DNA from: Endozoicomonas montiporae CL-33
GTDB lineage: Bacteria > Pseudomonadota > Gammaproteobacteria > Pseudomonadales > Endozoicomonadaceae
Length of the DNA stretch: 64,000 nt
Reading direction: 5' to 3'
NCBI RefSeq assembly: GCF_001583435.1
Contig: NZ_CP013251.1
Location: 4,105,215 to 4,169,214 of the forward strand
Below, one piece after another: positions 27,854 through 38,400 of this stretch (positions are counted from its first letter, which is position 1; each line of letters starts with the position of its first letter). The position numbers were made by a program, and so were the translations under genes. The notes under the pieces were generated by a model. That model was given only the letters and a program-made list of their open reading frames with translations, did not search any database and was not told the origin of the DNA.

Positions 27854-29501
27854 ACTCGATGCTGCAGTTTTACCTAAACAAGTAACGTATTTATCTCGAT
27901 TCTAAGCTGCATCTAAAAGTTTAAACTTCCGGGCGTGTGCTTTGAGTGAGTCAGTTGCCTTTTGTTCTCCCAGGTCTCTACCAGCCATATGCCTGCTCGA
28001 CTCCCGCTTGGGCAAAGTATGCTCTAAGGCTAAGGCCAGAGCCTTAAGCTCGGTATCTGGATCTTCCGATTCAACCACTGATTTCACCGTAGCAAGCAAG
28101 GCTTCTGCATTGAGGCGTTCGATCAGACAGCCTGCGGGCATTCCGGCCTGTTTGTTTTTCAGTAGGACGAATTGCTCAGGGTGCAGTAACAGCATGTGTT
28201 CGCACAGCAGGCTCAGGATCACGCCGCGCTGCGATCCGTCAGCACCTTGCTGTTTGCTCAACCTGTTCCAGCCACAATGAGCTTTCCAGTCTTGAATGAA
28301 AACCTCGACCAACCACCTCAAGGTGTAAATCCTGGCTATGTCGGTATGCCGCCATGACATATCTGAAGCCACCAGATAGCGATAATCCTCTTCACCCTCA
28401 TACTTCAGGGCAATAACAAAACGTCTTTTCCCATGAGCCTTAACATACAGCCGAGCAGCCAGCATCGTGACCTGCTCTTCTTTGCCACCGCGTATTATGA
28501 GTTGAGTTTCAGCGCCTTTCTGGCGCGAAAAGTAAGCTTTGAGAGTCGCTTCCGAGTGGTTTCGGTTGGATACTTTCTGATTCGAGCGCAGTTGGCTGAC
28601 AACCTGGGCTCCGCCTGTTATTTCCGCAGCCTTATCCATAAAGTCTCCTGTGCCATACAGTGCATCAGCGAGAATTGCTTTGATCGTAATGTTGGGAAAC
28701 GAATCAACAAATTCTTGCAGCATAACCAGCGTCAACGACTGCATGGTGGGGTAACGAACATGATCTGGCTCAGGACGGTTCGGTCGTTCTTTTTTCTGAA
28801 TGCCTTGCTTCCTGAGCGCCTTGTCTTTCTTCCTCCATGCAGATAACTCAGGGTCAGGAATATAAAAGCGAAACCCTACTGGAAAGGTAGCTACTTCAGT
28901 AACGAGCACCATAAACACCAGTTCCTGCCCATTAAAATAACCACCTGTTGATTTGTCTTTTATCTTATGGGCACCGTCGATTTTTGAAGTCCTTTTAGTG
29001 CGCTTTTTTCCTGTATCGTCGATAGCAAGGGTTCCACTTTGTATTCCATAGCGTAGAAGAATATTTCTGACGCTGGCCTGTAGCAGGCTTTGCCATGCAA
29101 TTTCTGCTTGATAAAACATCCAGCACAGACGGGTCGCTTTGAATCTGCCTAAGCTTCTGCGCTCAAAAGCAGCCCAGTTAATAGTTTTAGTTACCACGAT
29201 TCCCATGATAAAAACGCCCAGTGCCACTTTCTGGGATCTACTCAACTGCGCAGAGGAATTGATGGACTTGAGCGAATCATTCAAAGCATCCAGAAAGGCA
29301 GTGACAACGGGTAATGGGCGAATTAGCAAGATACGACACTTGACGGTTATTAAGTTCCTATGAGATCTTACCTCCAACCTGCTGCTGTGGCTATGATGGA
29401 ATCTCGCAAGGCTTGAATTCGGAGCTGCAGTAGTAGTCTGCTCTTATGCCACCCTGCCATTTCCTGCTCTCCCTCAAATATCAAAAACTGCAGCATCGAG
29501 T
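27854..29501 (-). mobile_element. IS4-type insertion sequence with 18-bp terminal inverted repeats
   Basis: ACTCGATGCTGCAGTTTT at 27854-27871 is repeated in perfect inversion at 29484-29501, bracketing a transposase gene. AAT flanks both sides (27851-27853 and 29502-29504), consistent with a 3-bp target duplication. The inserted length is 1648 bp. It splits the SET-domain gene, and the right end of the IS supplies that gene's new last codons and stop. Confidence 0.8.
27902..29377 (-). CDS. IS4-family transposase
   Basis: A 491-aa DDE transposase. Its first acidic residue lies in LAIDDTGKKRTKRTSKIDG and the second in AILADALYGTGDFMD. The third lies in the YREK signature Y-x2-R-x3-E-x6-K, visible in YTLRWLVEVFIQDWK, which defines the IS4 group. 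The frame is intact and lies between perfect 18-bp inverted repeats, so the element may still be active. Transcription is towards ygeV. Confidence 0.88.
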   Translation of the reverse strand: MEVRSHRNLITVKCRILLIRPLPVVTAFLDALNDSLKSINSSAQLSRSQKVALGVFIMGIVVTKTINWAAFERRSLGRFKATRLCWMFYQAEIAWQSLLQASVRNILLRYGIQSGTLAIDDTGKKRTKRTSKIDGAHKIKDKSTGGYFNGQELVFMVLVTEVATFPVGFRFYIPDPELSAWRKKDKALRKQGIQKKERPNRPEPDHVRYPTMQSLTLVMLQEFVDSFPNITIKAILADALYGTGDFMDKAAEITGGAQVVSQLRSNQKVSNRNHSEATLKAYFSRQKGAETQLIIRGGKEEQVTMLAARLYVKAHGKRRFVIALKYEGEEDYRYLVASDMSWRHTDIARIYTLRWLVEVFIQDWKAHCGWNRLSKQQGADGSQRGVILSLLCEHMLLLHPEQFVLLKNKQAGMPAGCLIERLNAEALLATVKSVVESEDPDTELKALALALEHTLPKRESSRHMAGRDLGEQKATDSLKAHARKFKLLDAA

Positions 29502-31519
29502 AATAAAGATTCAACGGAAAGCGTGCCTTCATAGTCTGATGTGATCATATCAATGCTGTTGCACAGCATTTCGTTAGTCGTCCCATCCAATGTCTCCGGG
29601 GAATCGAATCCTGCACGGTGGATGTACTGAAGGAACAAAGCTGACAACGTACAGTCGCGCTTATCGAACTTAAGACCTTTGACCGGAGCAAAGCGGATAC
29701 CCGTTTTTCGGGCCACCAGAATAGTCTGCCTGAAGTCACAGCCTCTTTCCCTGCAAAACGTCAGAAAAGCTTGATTGTAAAGTGCTTCGTCAGTCATCAG
29801 GTCATTAAGCTGATCCGGATAAAAGCGTTTATCATCAAGCTTAACCCCTTTTCTGAAAAGAAACTCCCTCAGATATTTCACCGACCATTCATGACTGAGT
29901 GGCATTTTACGACCGTCAACAACAGGCCAGGGAGCAGCACTTGAAGTACGCAGCTTGGAAGCCAGTGCTGTAATTTTTTTATTCAGAGCCTTGATATCCT
30001 TTACTATGGGTCTGTCTGGATCAATCTCAAGAAAACGGAAAATATAGTCGTTTAATAACTGCTCGTGCATTGGATGGGATGGGTTCAGTGTACTGATCGT
30101 ATGCATCAGTGCCTTTTCTTCGATATCGAACCGGCCATTTTGGTACAGCCCTGCAAAGATATTAAAATGAAATCCAGACCATCGGGTGATCGCCGGATTA
30201 AACACACCATTGCGTGGAATCGCCAACGAATTCCCTCTGTAGTTCCAATCCTGCGCTACTCTTTTGTTGAAACTTTTTTTAAGATAAAACTGCGCGAGCG
30301 CAATAAAGTACTCATGAGAGTCTTCTTTTAACAGACGAAGCGCATCCAGACTCAGGCGATCACCTTCAACAGCACCGATTTTAAACAGTGCATAACGACT
30401 CAGGGCACCAATCCACTGGGTATGCCTGTGCTTCAATTCAGGCCAGTCAGGAATCGGTACGCCACTGTTTTTCAGAAACTGATCCACCGGCTTGATTTTA
30501 TCCAGATTCTTCAGCACATCCGGGTCAATACCTTTCACGACGTCCCTTAGTCCGGCAGCAAATATCCTTTCATACATCTCTGGAAACGCGTCCTGGAAGC
30601 GGTACCAGTAGTCATTACCGTAATCTGTAAAGATTTCATCGCCTTTTTCGATATCGGTTAATGCCTGTAAGCAAAGCTTTTTTAAAGCTCCTTTTTCCAG
30701 TACACAATACTTGGCATTAGGAGACAGATGACCTCCAAATCCGTGATTGGCAAAGCTACCTGCTCCTTTACCGGATACCGGAGTGGTCAAGCCATGAATA
30801 ATTTCATAGCGATCCAGCCTGGCGATATGGCTCCAGAACTTGAGCTGGCTCAACAACTCTGAACGACGCTTAGCGTCAACCATCTCCCGTTCCCCGTCGT
30901 AAAAAGTAATGAACTCACCTTTTTTAAAGGCTTTGCCAGCAAATAGACCCAGTCCACCCCCGGTCACGCTGGGGGCAGTAAACACACCACTGCCTAATGG
31001 CACGGCTTCTTGTTCAGCCCGATCATACAGATTTCTAGGCTTGCCAGAGGTCTTCGAATGACCTTTAACTGGAGCATCCGTCAGTGATTTAACTGAATCA
31101 GCTTCATCATCAGAAGACGCTTCACCAATGGCTCTGGGGCCTGACTTATCCTGTTGTACGGTTAATTTCGATGCAGTAACAGGCTTTGCTTCAGAGTCAG
31201 CCAAAGGTGTACGCCGCCTTTTAGCACTGGGAGAATAACCACTACTGCCTTTTACAAGCTTCACAGATTGTCTTTTTGTCGGCTCCAGCCCGACTTTGCA
31301 GCCTTCTAGACTGGCAAAGTAACTAGGGCAGCCTGCTTCTGATGCAGATTCCCCTGACTGATGAGGATTCGGCTTTACCTTGACAGGCCGGTGGCTGTGA
31401 CGACCCGTTTTTTTGCGGGGTGATGTATGAGGGCTGAAAAAACTACCCGTACGACCAGTCTTGTTTACTGGCAATGTGCTGCTTTCCATGGCAAACCATA
31501 ATCCTTTGCTCAAATACAT
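29474..31519 (-). CDS. SET-domain protein (putative host-directed lysine methyltransferase), 3' truncated
   Basis: 681 aa as it now reads; the last nine codons come from the IS end. Residues 1-170 are basic, Ser/Pro-rich and disordered, with possible nuclear-localisation clusters SPRKKTGRHSHR and AKRRRTPL (99-105). Residues ~176-305 are a SET domain: GGLGLFAGKAFKKGEFITFY (188-207), NH pair in GAGSFANHG (258-259) and DEIFTDYG with the catalytic-type Tyr300. The rest is helical. SET proteins in bacteria associated with eukaryotes are often secreted nuclear effectors that methylate histones or other host proteins; that role is inferred. No N-terminal Sec signal is seen. The start is uncertain: MESSTLPV, 30 bases later, is an alternative. 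Confidence 0.78.
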   Translation of the reverse strand: MYLSKGLWFAMESSTLPVNKTGRTGSFFSPHTSPRKKTGRHSHRPVKVKPNPHQSGESASEAGCPSYFASLEGCKVGLEPTKRQSVKLVKGSSGYSPSAKRRRTPLADSEAKPVTASKLTVQQDKSGPRAIGEASSDDEADSVKSLTDAPVKGHSKTSGKPRNLYDRAEQEAVPLGSGVFTAPSVTGGGLGLFAGKAFKKGEFITFYDGEREMVDAKRRSELLSQLKFWSHIARLDRYEIIHGLTTPVSGKGAGSFANHGFGGHLSPNAKYCVLEKGALKKLCLQALTDIEKGDEIFTDYGNDYWYRFQDAFPEMYERIFAAGLRDVVKGIDPDVLKNLDKIKPVDQFLKNSGVPIPDWPELKHRHTQWIGALSRYALFKIGAVEGDRLSLDALRLLKEDSHEYFIALAQFYLKKSFNKRVAQDWNYRGNSLAIPRNGVFNPAITRWSGFHFNIFAGLYQNGRFDIEEKALMHTISTLNPSHPMHEQLLNDYIFRFLEIDPDRPIVKDIKALNKKITALASKLRTSSAAPWPVVDGRKMPLSHEWSVKYLREFLFRKGVKLDDKRFYPDQLNDLMTDEALYNQAFLTFCRERGCDFRQTILVARKTGIRFAPVKGLKFDKRDCTLSALFLQYIHRAGFDSPETLDGTTNEMLCNSIDMITSDYEGTLSVESLLLDAAVFDI

Positions 31520-31783
31520 TATGACTATTTTTCAACTGAATCGTTCACTATAAGCTCAATAAAAGCCCCATCAATCACACAATATTCAGATTCTGTTAGT
31601 CAGCCTAACCCTAATGGCACTGACTTAAGCATTTACCCCTTGAAAACAAGGGGTTGTAGCTGAGCCGGACTGGCTACATTTTGGAGAAAATACCGCATAC
31701 TCGGTACTTGGAAAAATTTGAAGCCATGTAAAATCGACCGCTGCTGGGCATATGACTTCATGAATGCCTCAATGCTTCAGCCC

Positions 31784-31992
31784 AGGAGGCTGTCCGAGAA
31801 TAGCGCCCGTAGCGAGGATGGCAGAAAATTGAGGATGAAAAAGCGGTTTTGTAAGGAGAATAGCGAGCTATTTGACGAACAAAAGCGATTTTTCAGACCA
31901 ATTTGCTGCCACCGCACGACGGCATGGATGCCGGAGCTAGGGCAACGCAGGAGCAGTTGCCGGTAGGGCAGACTATTCTCGGACAGCCTCCT
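31784..31992. repeat. MITE-like element, family C, copy 1
   Basis: A 209-bp element with inverted ends AGGAGGCTGTCCGAGAATAG and CTATTCTCGGACAGCCTCCT. The interior carries GAGAATAGCGAGCTATTTGA and a Gly/Ala-codon-like GC-rich segment but no plausible frame. It is very similar to 61494-61700, and an end fragment lies at 40839-40873. The preceding stretch 31520-31783 holds no gene; CCCCTTGAAAACAAGGGG near 31637 is a small hairpin. Confidence 0.8.
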
Positions 31993-32254
31993 GGCTCAAG
32001 GTGTTCTTTCAGGCTCGTATTACCAAGGGTGATGGTATCCGGGGTTGGGGCAACAAACGTCGTCTGCCTGTTTTTTTGTCTGGACTTTTGTATTCAGCCT
32101 GTTTTTTATGGTCAGGATTACCGGTCTCACCTGAAAAAATATCAAGCTGTGGGGCTGTGTTAATCTTTATTTGTGGTCTTGTTATCATGCGAAAGCCGGT
32201 AAAGCTACTTTATAATCCAGATTACAGGCTTATGGAGGGTTTTGCGACACCCTC
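31993..32254 (-). pseudogene. Remnant of an IS1182-type element (5' end)
   Basis: This stretch matches the 5' end of the intact IS1182-type element at 53125-54847 read on the minus strand. It shows the terminal GAGGGTGTCGCAAAACCC-like end, the start MITRPQIKINTAPQLDIFSG, and then frame-disrupted sequence down to a junction with the family-C MITE. Only ~260 bp remain. Confidence 0.75.
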
Positions 32255-32336
32255 GAAAGATATGATGGACCCCATAAACTGGACAGGTAGCTAAGTTAAG
32301 TTTTCTGGCTGTAAGATGACCCTGCAGGAGGGAATC

Positions 32337-32621
32337 ATGACAGCAAAAAGAAAACGACATAAGCCCGAATTTAAGGCACAGGTAGCACTCGAAGCCTACA
32401 AGGGCGAAAAGACCATAAACCAGCTGGCAAGCGAACACGAAGTTGCAGCCGTTCAGGTTAGCCAGTGGAAGCGACAGCTACTCCAGGGGGTTCCAGAAGT
32501 CTTCGGCAGGGCACGGCCAGAGGTAGATCCAGATGCGCTCACTGCCCCCCTGTATCAGGAGATCGGACGGCTTAAAATGGAGCTGGACTGGTTGAAAAAA
32601 AAATCTGGCAATGTCCATTGA
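32337..32621 (+). CDS. IS3-family transposase OrfA
   Basis: A 94-aa helix-turn-helix protein beginning MTAKRKRHKPEFKAQVALEA and continuing KTINQLASEHEVAAVQVSQWKRQL, the DNA-binding part of IS3 transposases, then a short leucine-zipper region (IGRLKMELDWLKKKSG). The start ATG 32337 follows GCAGGAGGGAATC. It overlaps orfB by 11 bases in another frame just after an A9 run (32595-32603), the usual place for a frameshift that fuses OrfA and OrfB. Confidence 0.85.
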   Translation: MTAKRKRHKPEFKAQVALEAYKGEKTINQLASEHEVAAVQVSQWKRQLLQGVPEVFGRARPEVDPDALTAPLYQEIGRLKMELDWLKKKSGNVH

Positions 32622-33444
32622 TGACAAACGGAGATGCATAGACCCGGATCACTCGAAGATCAGCATTCAGCGCCAATGTGAACTGGTTGGGTTAAGCAGG
32701 TCAAGCTGGTATTACCAAGCTTCTCCAGCTTTGGAAAGCCCTGAGAATCTGAATCTGATGAGGCTCATTGATGAGCAGTATACACGTACACCGTTTTACG
32801 GCAGTCGTAAGATAACTGCATGGCTGAATGAGCAGGGCTTTCCGGTCAACAGGAAGCGTATACAGCGACTTATGAGGCTGATGGGCATACAGGCTGTCGG
32901 ACCAAAACCGGGCACAAGCCTGAGAAACAAAGAGCATAAGGTTTACCCGTACTTGTTGAACGGCGTTGATATTGTGAGACCCAATCAGGTCTGGAGTACT
33001 GATATTACGTACTGCCCGATGCCTCAGGGGTTTATGTATCTGGTTGCCATTATTGACTGGTACAGCCGTTACGTGGTCAGCTGGGAGCTGTCGAACACAC
33101 TGGATGCAGACTTCTGTATTCATGCGCTGGGTCGAGCTTTGGAACAAGGTGAACCTGATATATTCAACACTGACCAAGGGTGTCAGTTTACCAGTAATGA
33201 TTTTCTGGCACCTCTTCAGGAACGGGAAATACGTATCAGCATGGACGGGAAAGGGCGAGCACTGGATAACATTTTTGTCGAGAGGCTGTGGCGCTCCGTC
33301 AAACATGAATGGCTGTACACGCATGAATTTCAGACTGTTCCAGAGCTTTATACTGGGCTGGATGAATACTTTGAGTTTTACAACACTGAACGATTACACC
33401 AGTCGTTGAGTTATAAAACGCCTAAGGCAATTCACTTTGCATGA
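32611..33444 (+). CDS. IS3-family transposase OrfB (DDE integrase-type)
   Basis: A 277-aa catalytic part with HTH_21 start QRQCELVGLSRSSWYYQ, and the rve integrase core. The DDE residues are visible in VWSTDITYCPM, IFNTDQGCQFTS and DNIFVERLWRSVK. It is intact to the typical C-terminus YNTERLHQSLSYKTPKAIHF. Its frame is +1 relative to orfA; joining SG to MSIDDKRR by one base would make a typical fused IS3 transposase. Confidence 0.88.
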   Translation: MSIDDKRRCIDPDHSKISIQRQCELVGLSRSSWYYQASPALESPENLNLMRLIDEQYTRTPFYGSRKITAWLNEQGFPVNRKRIQRLMRLMGIQAVGPKPGTSLRNKEHKVYPYLLNGVDIVRPNQVWSTDITYCPMPQGFMYLVAIIDWYSRYVVSWELSNTLDADFCIHALGRALEQGEPDIFNTDQGCQFTSNDFLAPLQEREIRISMDGKGRALDNIFVERLWRSVKHEWLYTHEFQTVPELYTGLDEYFEFYNTERLHQSLSYKTPKAIHFA

Positions 33445-33486
33445 GGGCTTTGGACCACTGCCAGGACTTAACTTAAATTTGTTGGT

Positions 33487-35001
33487 TTACTGTCTTGACA
33501 GTGGGGTCCACCATAAGAGCAGCAATTCCCGACAAATATACGCCTTAAGACGTATACCCTGCTGCAGGGTGAACCATTTTTCGGATTTGCAGCAAACAAC
33601 CTTCAGCCCAAAGCTGACATTCTGGATGAATTTTTCGCTCAGACACAGGCTCACCCCGGCAGCTATGAAGTATCTGGAATAACAGAACGGATTATGACCA
33701 ACTCCTTCAGAGGTTCTTGAGATTATTGCCATAAAAAAGTCTCGCCAAGAGTCAATGAAAAACCACTGAAACAGGCTTCTCATATGCTCCCAAAGCGCTT
33801 TTTTAGAGTGGCTTGCCGTCCAGGCTTTCTGAAACAAGCAACACCCTAACTGTTCTATCTGATCAATAAGGAAGGCGGTAAACGTCAGGCAGGCAAAGTT
33901 TGTAGCCAAATGCTCCTTGCCGTGTCCGTAGTTGTGTTCGAGGTGGTAACCCTGTGTCTTGAGCGTGTTGAAGGTTTCATTTTCAATCTTCCATTTCGCA
34001 CGGCCTCCGCGCATCACTCTGGTGACGCTGTCGTCAGTCAGTTGGATATCTGTTACCCAGACATTGGTGTATTTCTCGCCCTTGGGGCTAATCTCAACAT
34101 ATTCCAGATAGTTGACCAGAACATCCTTGTGACTCTTGTTGATGGGAACGTTGTTGACGTATCTGAACCAGTGCCGGTAGCCGTCCTCATCAACGTATTC
34201 ATAACGGTTAACCTCACCCCTGGCATCCAGATTATCAACCGCCTCAACCAATGACGCATGGTCGCTGTCCTTGGCCACCATAATGAAGCTGTACCCATAA
34301 GACTTGACCATTTTTATCGTCGGCCCATCTGAATACAGGTCATCAAATGTCAGTACCAGTTTTAGTTTGGGATGTTCTCTGTAGACGTTTTCCAGCAACC
34401 GCTTTAGTGCGGTTTTTTCGCAATCGTTTTTAGAAGCATTGACCTGCTTGGTAATAGGCTCTGGCATCAGAGGCAAGACCTCTTTTTGTCCGGGCTTGAC
34501 CAGACATATAGCCAACAGTTGGTGGTAATACTGGGGGGTATCAGTATCGGCTTTTTTGATACAACATTCAGGGCAGCTGATCTTGCCTGAAGCGAAATGC
34601 CCTGTACCATCCACTGGAGCCAGATAGCCTTCTTCAAAATACTGAAACTTTTTTAGCCACTTCGAACTCTGGACGTAAGAGAAGAGTGACTTGAAAAATG
34701 GCCTGAAATGATCAGTTTCAATAGGGTCAAGTATCTCCCGCAGATGGGTGTCACTGGGAATACGCTGAACGCCGTACATCTGGCGCAGGTTGTGAACAAC
34801 CCTTGGATTTTTACATTCATGCTCAAAGCTCAGAAGTGAAGGGCATTTCATGTGCATCACAGCCAGACCGGACATTATTGCATCAGAGAGAAGAATTTTT
34901 TCCTTGCAATTATTGGGACGATGATCAGGTATTAGGGATGCTTGCTGGCGAACAGTATTGATTAACCGATCGACCAAAATTTTGTCTTGCTTAGCAGGCA
35001 T
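33487..35001 (-). CDS. DDE transposase (IS4-like, family unassigned)
   Basis: The 504-aa product has an N-terminal region (IPDHRPNNCKEKILLSDAIM, CPSLLSFEHECKNPRVVHNL, RIPSDTHLREILDPIE) typical of a group of IS4-like transposases. The first catalytic aspartate is likely in YLAPVDGTGHFAS, a second in LVLTFDDLYSDGP, and the late signature is AKWKIENETFNTLKTQGYHL. The frame has no stop inside the element: it runs through the terminal repeat into the IS3 end, so the last ~12 residues come from neighbouring DNA. A related N-terminal fragment is at 47116-47403. Confidence 0.75.
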   Translation of the reverse strand: MPAKQDKILVDRLINTVRQQASLIPDHRPNNCKEKILLSDAIMSGLAVMHMKCPSLLSFEHECKNPRVVHNLRQMYGVQRIPSDTHLREILDPIETDHFRPFFKSLFSYVQSSKWLKKFQYFEEGYLAPVDGTGHFASGKISCPECCIKKADTDTPQYYHQLLAICLVKPGQKEVLPLMPEPITKQVNASKNDCEKTALKRLLENVYREHPKLKLVLTFDDLYSDGPTIKMVKSYGYSFIMVAKDSDHASLVEAVDNLDARGEVNRYEYVDEDGYRHWFRYVNNVPINKSHKDVLVNYLEYVEISPKGEKYTNVWVTDIQLTDDSVTRVMRGGRAKWKIENETFNTLKTQGYHLEHNYGHGKEHLATNFACLTFTAFLIDQIEQLGCCLFQKAWTASHSKKALWEHMRSLFQWFFIDSWRDFFMAIISRTSEGVGHNPFCYSRYFIAAGVSLCLSEKFIQNVSFGLKVVCCKSEKWFTLQQGIRLKAYICRELLLLWWTPLSRQ

Positions 35002-35123
35002 AGAAATACGACAGTGAATGAGTACTGCATGAAATTTAGCTCAAAGTTCAGGAATTTGCTTTTTTATGGGTCCTTCTCAGACCTTGGTACTGTTGGGCTG
35101 AATTAATTCGTCGGGAATTGCTG
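33520..35123 (-). mobile_element. Unclassified DDE insertion sequence with ends CAGCAATTCCCGAC
   Basis: CAGCAATTCCCGACAAAT (33520-33537) and its inverted partner ATTCGTCGGGAATTGCTG (35106-35123) bracket a minus-strand transposase. Length ~1.6 kb. The same end motif (CGGGAATTGCTG) occurs alone at 35268-35279, 47509-47520 and 47558-47569, marking decayed relatives. Confidence 0.7.
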
Positions 35124-35253
35124 TCGAAAGAGTGGGGAGAGTTAGAAAATAACTGTAGCCAAGGTTTTCATGGGAAATTTTTAGTTTATGCTCTTGCTGA
35201 GCAGGTCTGCCCATGTCAGCTCAAAAGAGTGCTCTTTAATTGGATTATTACAA

Positions 35254-35279
35254 TGTCGTATAGATAACGGGAATTGCTG
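35254..35279. repeat. Solo IS-end motif
   Basis: TGTCGTATAGATAACGGGAA then TTGCTG resembles TGTCGTATAAAGATCGGGAA then TTGCTG at 47544-47569, and its last part is the terminal repeat of the IS at 33520-35123. It is probably the scar of a lost element. The rest of 35124-35414 holds no gene. Confidence 0.5.
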
Positions 35280-35414
35280 CGATACGTGGATCATCGTATC
35301 CCTGTATTATGAAAATGCAGTGACCGAAATATGAAGTGAGAGGGCGGACAGATGTCCGCGCTCCACAGTGGTTATACCAATTCCGATGCAGTGACTGTGC
35401 AACTTCCCTTACTG

Positions 35415-38400
35415 CTATTTTGACACTGTCGGGATAAATGCAGCACCATTTTGGCCTATCGGGTGCGGCTGTCTGTCGTTATTATCATCGTATGGCTCAG
35501 TTGTGCTATTGTTTCCTCCGGCAGATGGGCTTTGGCCTGCATCAGCAGAATCAGAATCGGGGTCATTGCCATCAGAATTTGCTCTGTCTTCTTCCCTTCT
35601 GTAGAGCCTCAATACCGGTGGAGGGGTACCCTGTCTATACAGTAAAAGCCACCTAAAATTGTTTCCTAGAAGCCTTTCATTCATAATGATGATGACTGAT
35701 GAATTCGAATCAATATAACTTTCCAGCTCATCAAAAGAGGAAAAACCGCTATCAGACTCGTTGGGCGAAGGACTTATAAGAGTGGCAACAGATGTTAAAG
35801 TATGAAGTGTGAATTTAGTGTGTATAAATAGGATCTTTTGGTTGACGAATATAGATAACTGATTAAGATAGACTAACATGGAATCAGAAAAGATAAATGT
35901 TTGCGTGTAGAAAAAATCACGAATTTTATCAATTTCTTTAACTAAGCTATCGACGGTTATTGTATCTGGGTCTTGACCTATCCCATTAATAATTCCTTTC
36001 AAGAATTGTATTCCGTTATCGTTTTCTTCACGTAACAGTTTTTGTAGGAACGAATCTGCATCATAAGTGCGGGTTACATTCCCCGCTCCAGCACCTGCCA
36101 TTTGTGATGGTTCTTCCCGGGAAGAAAGTGCATTCCATTGTACTGATTTCAACAGTTCAAATAAGTTTGAAAATGCAATGTAATGGAATTTATTTCTTTT
36201 CAAATATCCCTCTACCTTCTCACGGGGTATTGTATTACTGTCCACAACTGGAGGATGAGCGATATTGCCTAAGTCTTGAAGTAAAGTAGGGAGCAGGCTG
36301 TACCTGAAAACTAGATTCAGAGATTCTTGTTCAACTTGCCAATATTTAATTAGTTCTTCAACAAGATAATCACTAAATTTCCATTGGGCTATGAATCTGC
36401 CTAAAACACTAACTGGTTTTAGTACATCTGTGGGGTTTTGGTCTGATGGCTCCTCATCGTCAGAAGGTTCATCTTTTAAAACCGGTTGAACAATAGTCCT
36501 GCAAAAAGGCAACTGCTCGTGTAAATTAATTACCTTTTCTTCACCGTCAAATGGCCGTATTTCAAAAAGTCCTGCAACGCTGGTCAACCTGATATACCAG
36601 ATATTGAGTATGGAGCAGAGGTTAAACGTCAGCCATTGCCGTTGTTCATTACTGGTTTCCGGATGTTCTATATAGCTATTAATCAGCTCATTGTAGTTTC
36701 CGGGCATAAGTTTAATAAAATGTTTATTCAATTCATCGTCATTAGACATCAAAACCAATAAATAAGCCCAAACAAAACGAAATATTGACTGAGGTGAACC
36801 CACGAAATCAAATTTCTGATCTAATAAAGCCTTTTTCCAGGCTACTGAATTCATCTTTTCAAAAATCTTAAATAAATCAACAAGAAAAATAAAATTTGAT
36901 TCATCATCAGTATTATTAAGGGTGTTTTCTAACATAGACTCGACAGCAGTAAACTCTGGTGTAATGATTTCCGGATCGGGAAATAGAAATGCTGGAGACC
37001 CACTCTCCATTAAGGTCGGATGCTCAATCAATACCAGTCTGAGCCATTGTTCCAAATATGAATTGAATTTTTTCGCAACAGAAACAGGCTCGGACATCAT
37101 TACTGCCATAGCCATTTTTTCATAGTTCGAAGAAATATCGTTTTTTGCGACCGTACTCTGGCGCATATTCTCTGTTTTCTCAGGGCTTTGCAAAAATTTC
37201 TCTTTATTATCTACCCAGTTGTGCGATTCCTTAAGCCTAGCCTTAACCTTAGTCTTAATTGAAGTTATACCCTCACGGGCCAGGTTTTTAATATGTTTTT
37301 CCAGCTCGTCTTTTAAATGTTTTGCGATCTCATCCGGGTTAGCATAAATTTCCGGCCTTTCCAGCAAAATTTTGCGTTGCGATATCAGTTCTTCAAGCCA
37401 CCATTCCTCTTTAGAATCGGGGGGCTGGTTTCTCCTTTGTTTGGCATAATTCATTTTTTTTTTATTCAATGATTGAGTAAAACTTGTAAGGGTCATTTTT
37501 GGCGGTGTTGAACCTGTCTGGCTCGAACCTGCCTTTGCCTGGGGCTGGCTGATTGGGTGCTTCGGGTCATGGTCAGCAAGCCCTGACGTTTCTCCTCCCT
37601 TCTTATTTTTCTTTTTCTTTTTCTTTTTATTTGTACGTCCGTCATTTTCAACTGTCTGACGATGTTGCTCGTCTCTATTTGATACTACAGAGGTTGTTTC
37701 TTCCAGGGGGTTCCGGTTGCTGATGTCTGTCACAATGGATGTCTGGGTTTCCTGGTCGCTGATGTCTGTCACAATGGATGTCTGGATTTCCTGGTCGCTG
37801 GTGTCTGGTGCAGTTGGTGTCTGGGTTTCCTGGTCGCTGGTGTCTTTTGCAGTTGGTGTCTGGATTTCCTGGTCGCTGGTGTCTGTTGCAGTTGGTGTCT
37901 GGATTTCCTTGTCGCTGGTGTCTGTTGCAGTTGGTGTCTGGGTTTCCTGGTCGCTGGTGTCTGGTGCAGTTGGTGTCTGGGTTTCCTGGTCGCTGGTATC
38001 TGTTGCAGTTGGTGTCTGGATTTCCTTGTCGCTGGTGTCTGGTGCAGTTGGTGTCTGGGTTTCGGCATCTTTCAGACTACCTTTTTCCTCCTCTTGAAAC
38101 CCGTTAGTTGTTAATCCGTTCTGTGGCGGCAGCGGCACTCCATAATTGTAATAGTTCTGGGGCCCTTGCCCTTGTTGCACTGTTTGCATTGTCGGGTATC
38201 CGGAAACGTTTAATGAGCCAGTGCTGTAGAATAGTAATGGAAAAGGCCACGGGTACTGAGTCTGCAGAAACATGCCGGAGTTGTAAGCTCCTACAGGAGT
38301 AAGGGAAGCAGCAGACAAGTTCATCCCTTCGTCATCCCCACGAAGGCGGGGATCCACTGTTCGGGTTGGATTCCCACTTTCGTGGGAATGACGGTAATCT

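Larger units (their letters stand above)
32263..33513 (+). mobile_element. IS3-family insertion sequence
   Basis: About 1.25 kb with imperfect terminal inverted repeats: TGATGGACCCCATAAACTGGACAG on the left (first bases given in part) and, reversed, TGGTGGACCCCACTGTCAAG on the right. It carries orfA and orfB in overlapping frames. It sits next to the IS1182 remnant on one side and another IS on the other. No clear target duplication was found. Confidence 0.75.

Noticed and set aside
31718..32294. Overlapping plus-strand frames between the SET gene and IS3
   Set aside because: They fall in a family-C MITE and an IS1182 remnant and have no conserved content.
37710..38063. Regular 39-bp repeats considered as a CRISPR array
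   Set aside because: Units are contiguous with no unique spacers, lie within one reading frame, and no cas genes are near.
37717..38107. Plus-strand frames with repeated Trp/Ser/Val units opposite the 39-bp repeats
   Set aside because: These are shadows of the minus-strand ETQTPTA repeats; all frames stay open because the repeat unit is a multiple of three.
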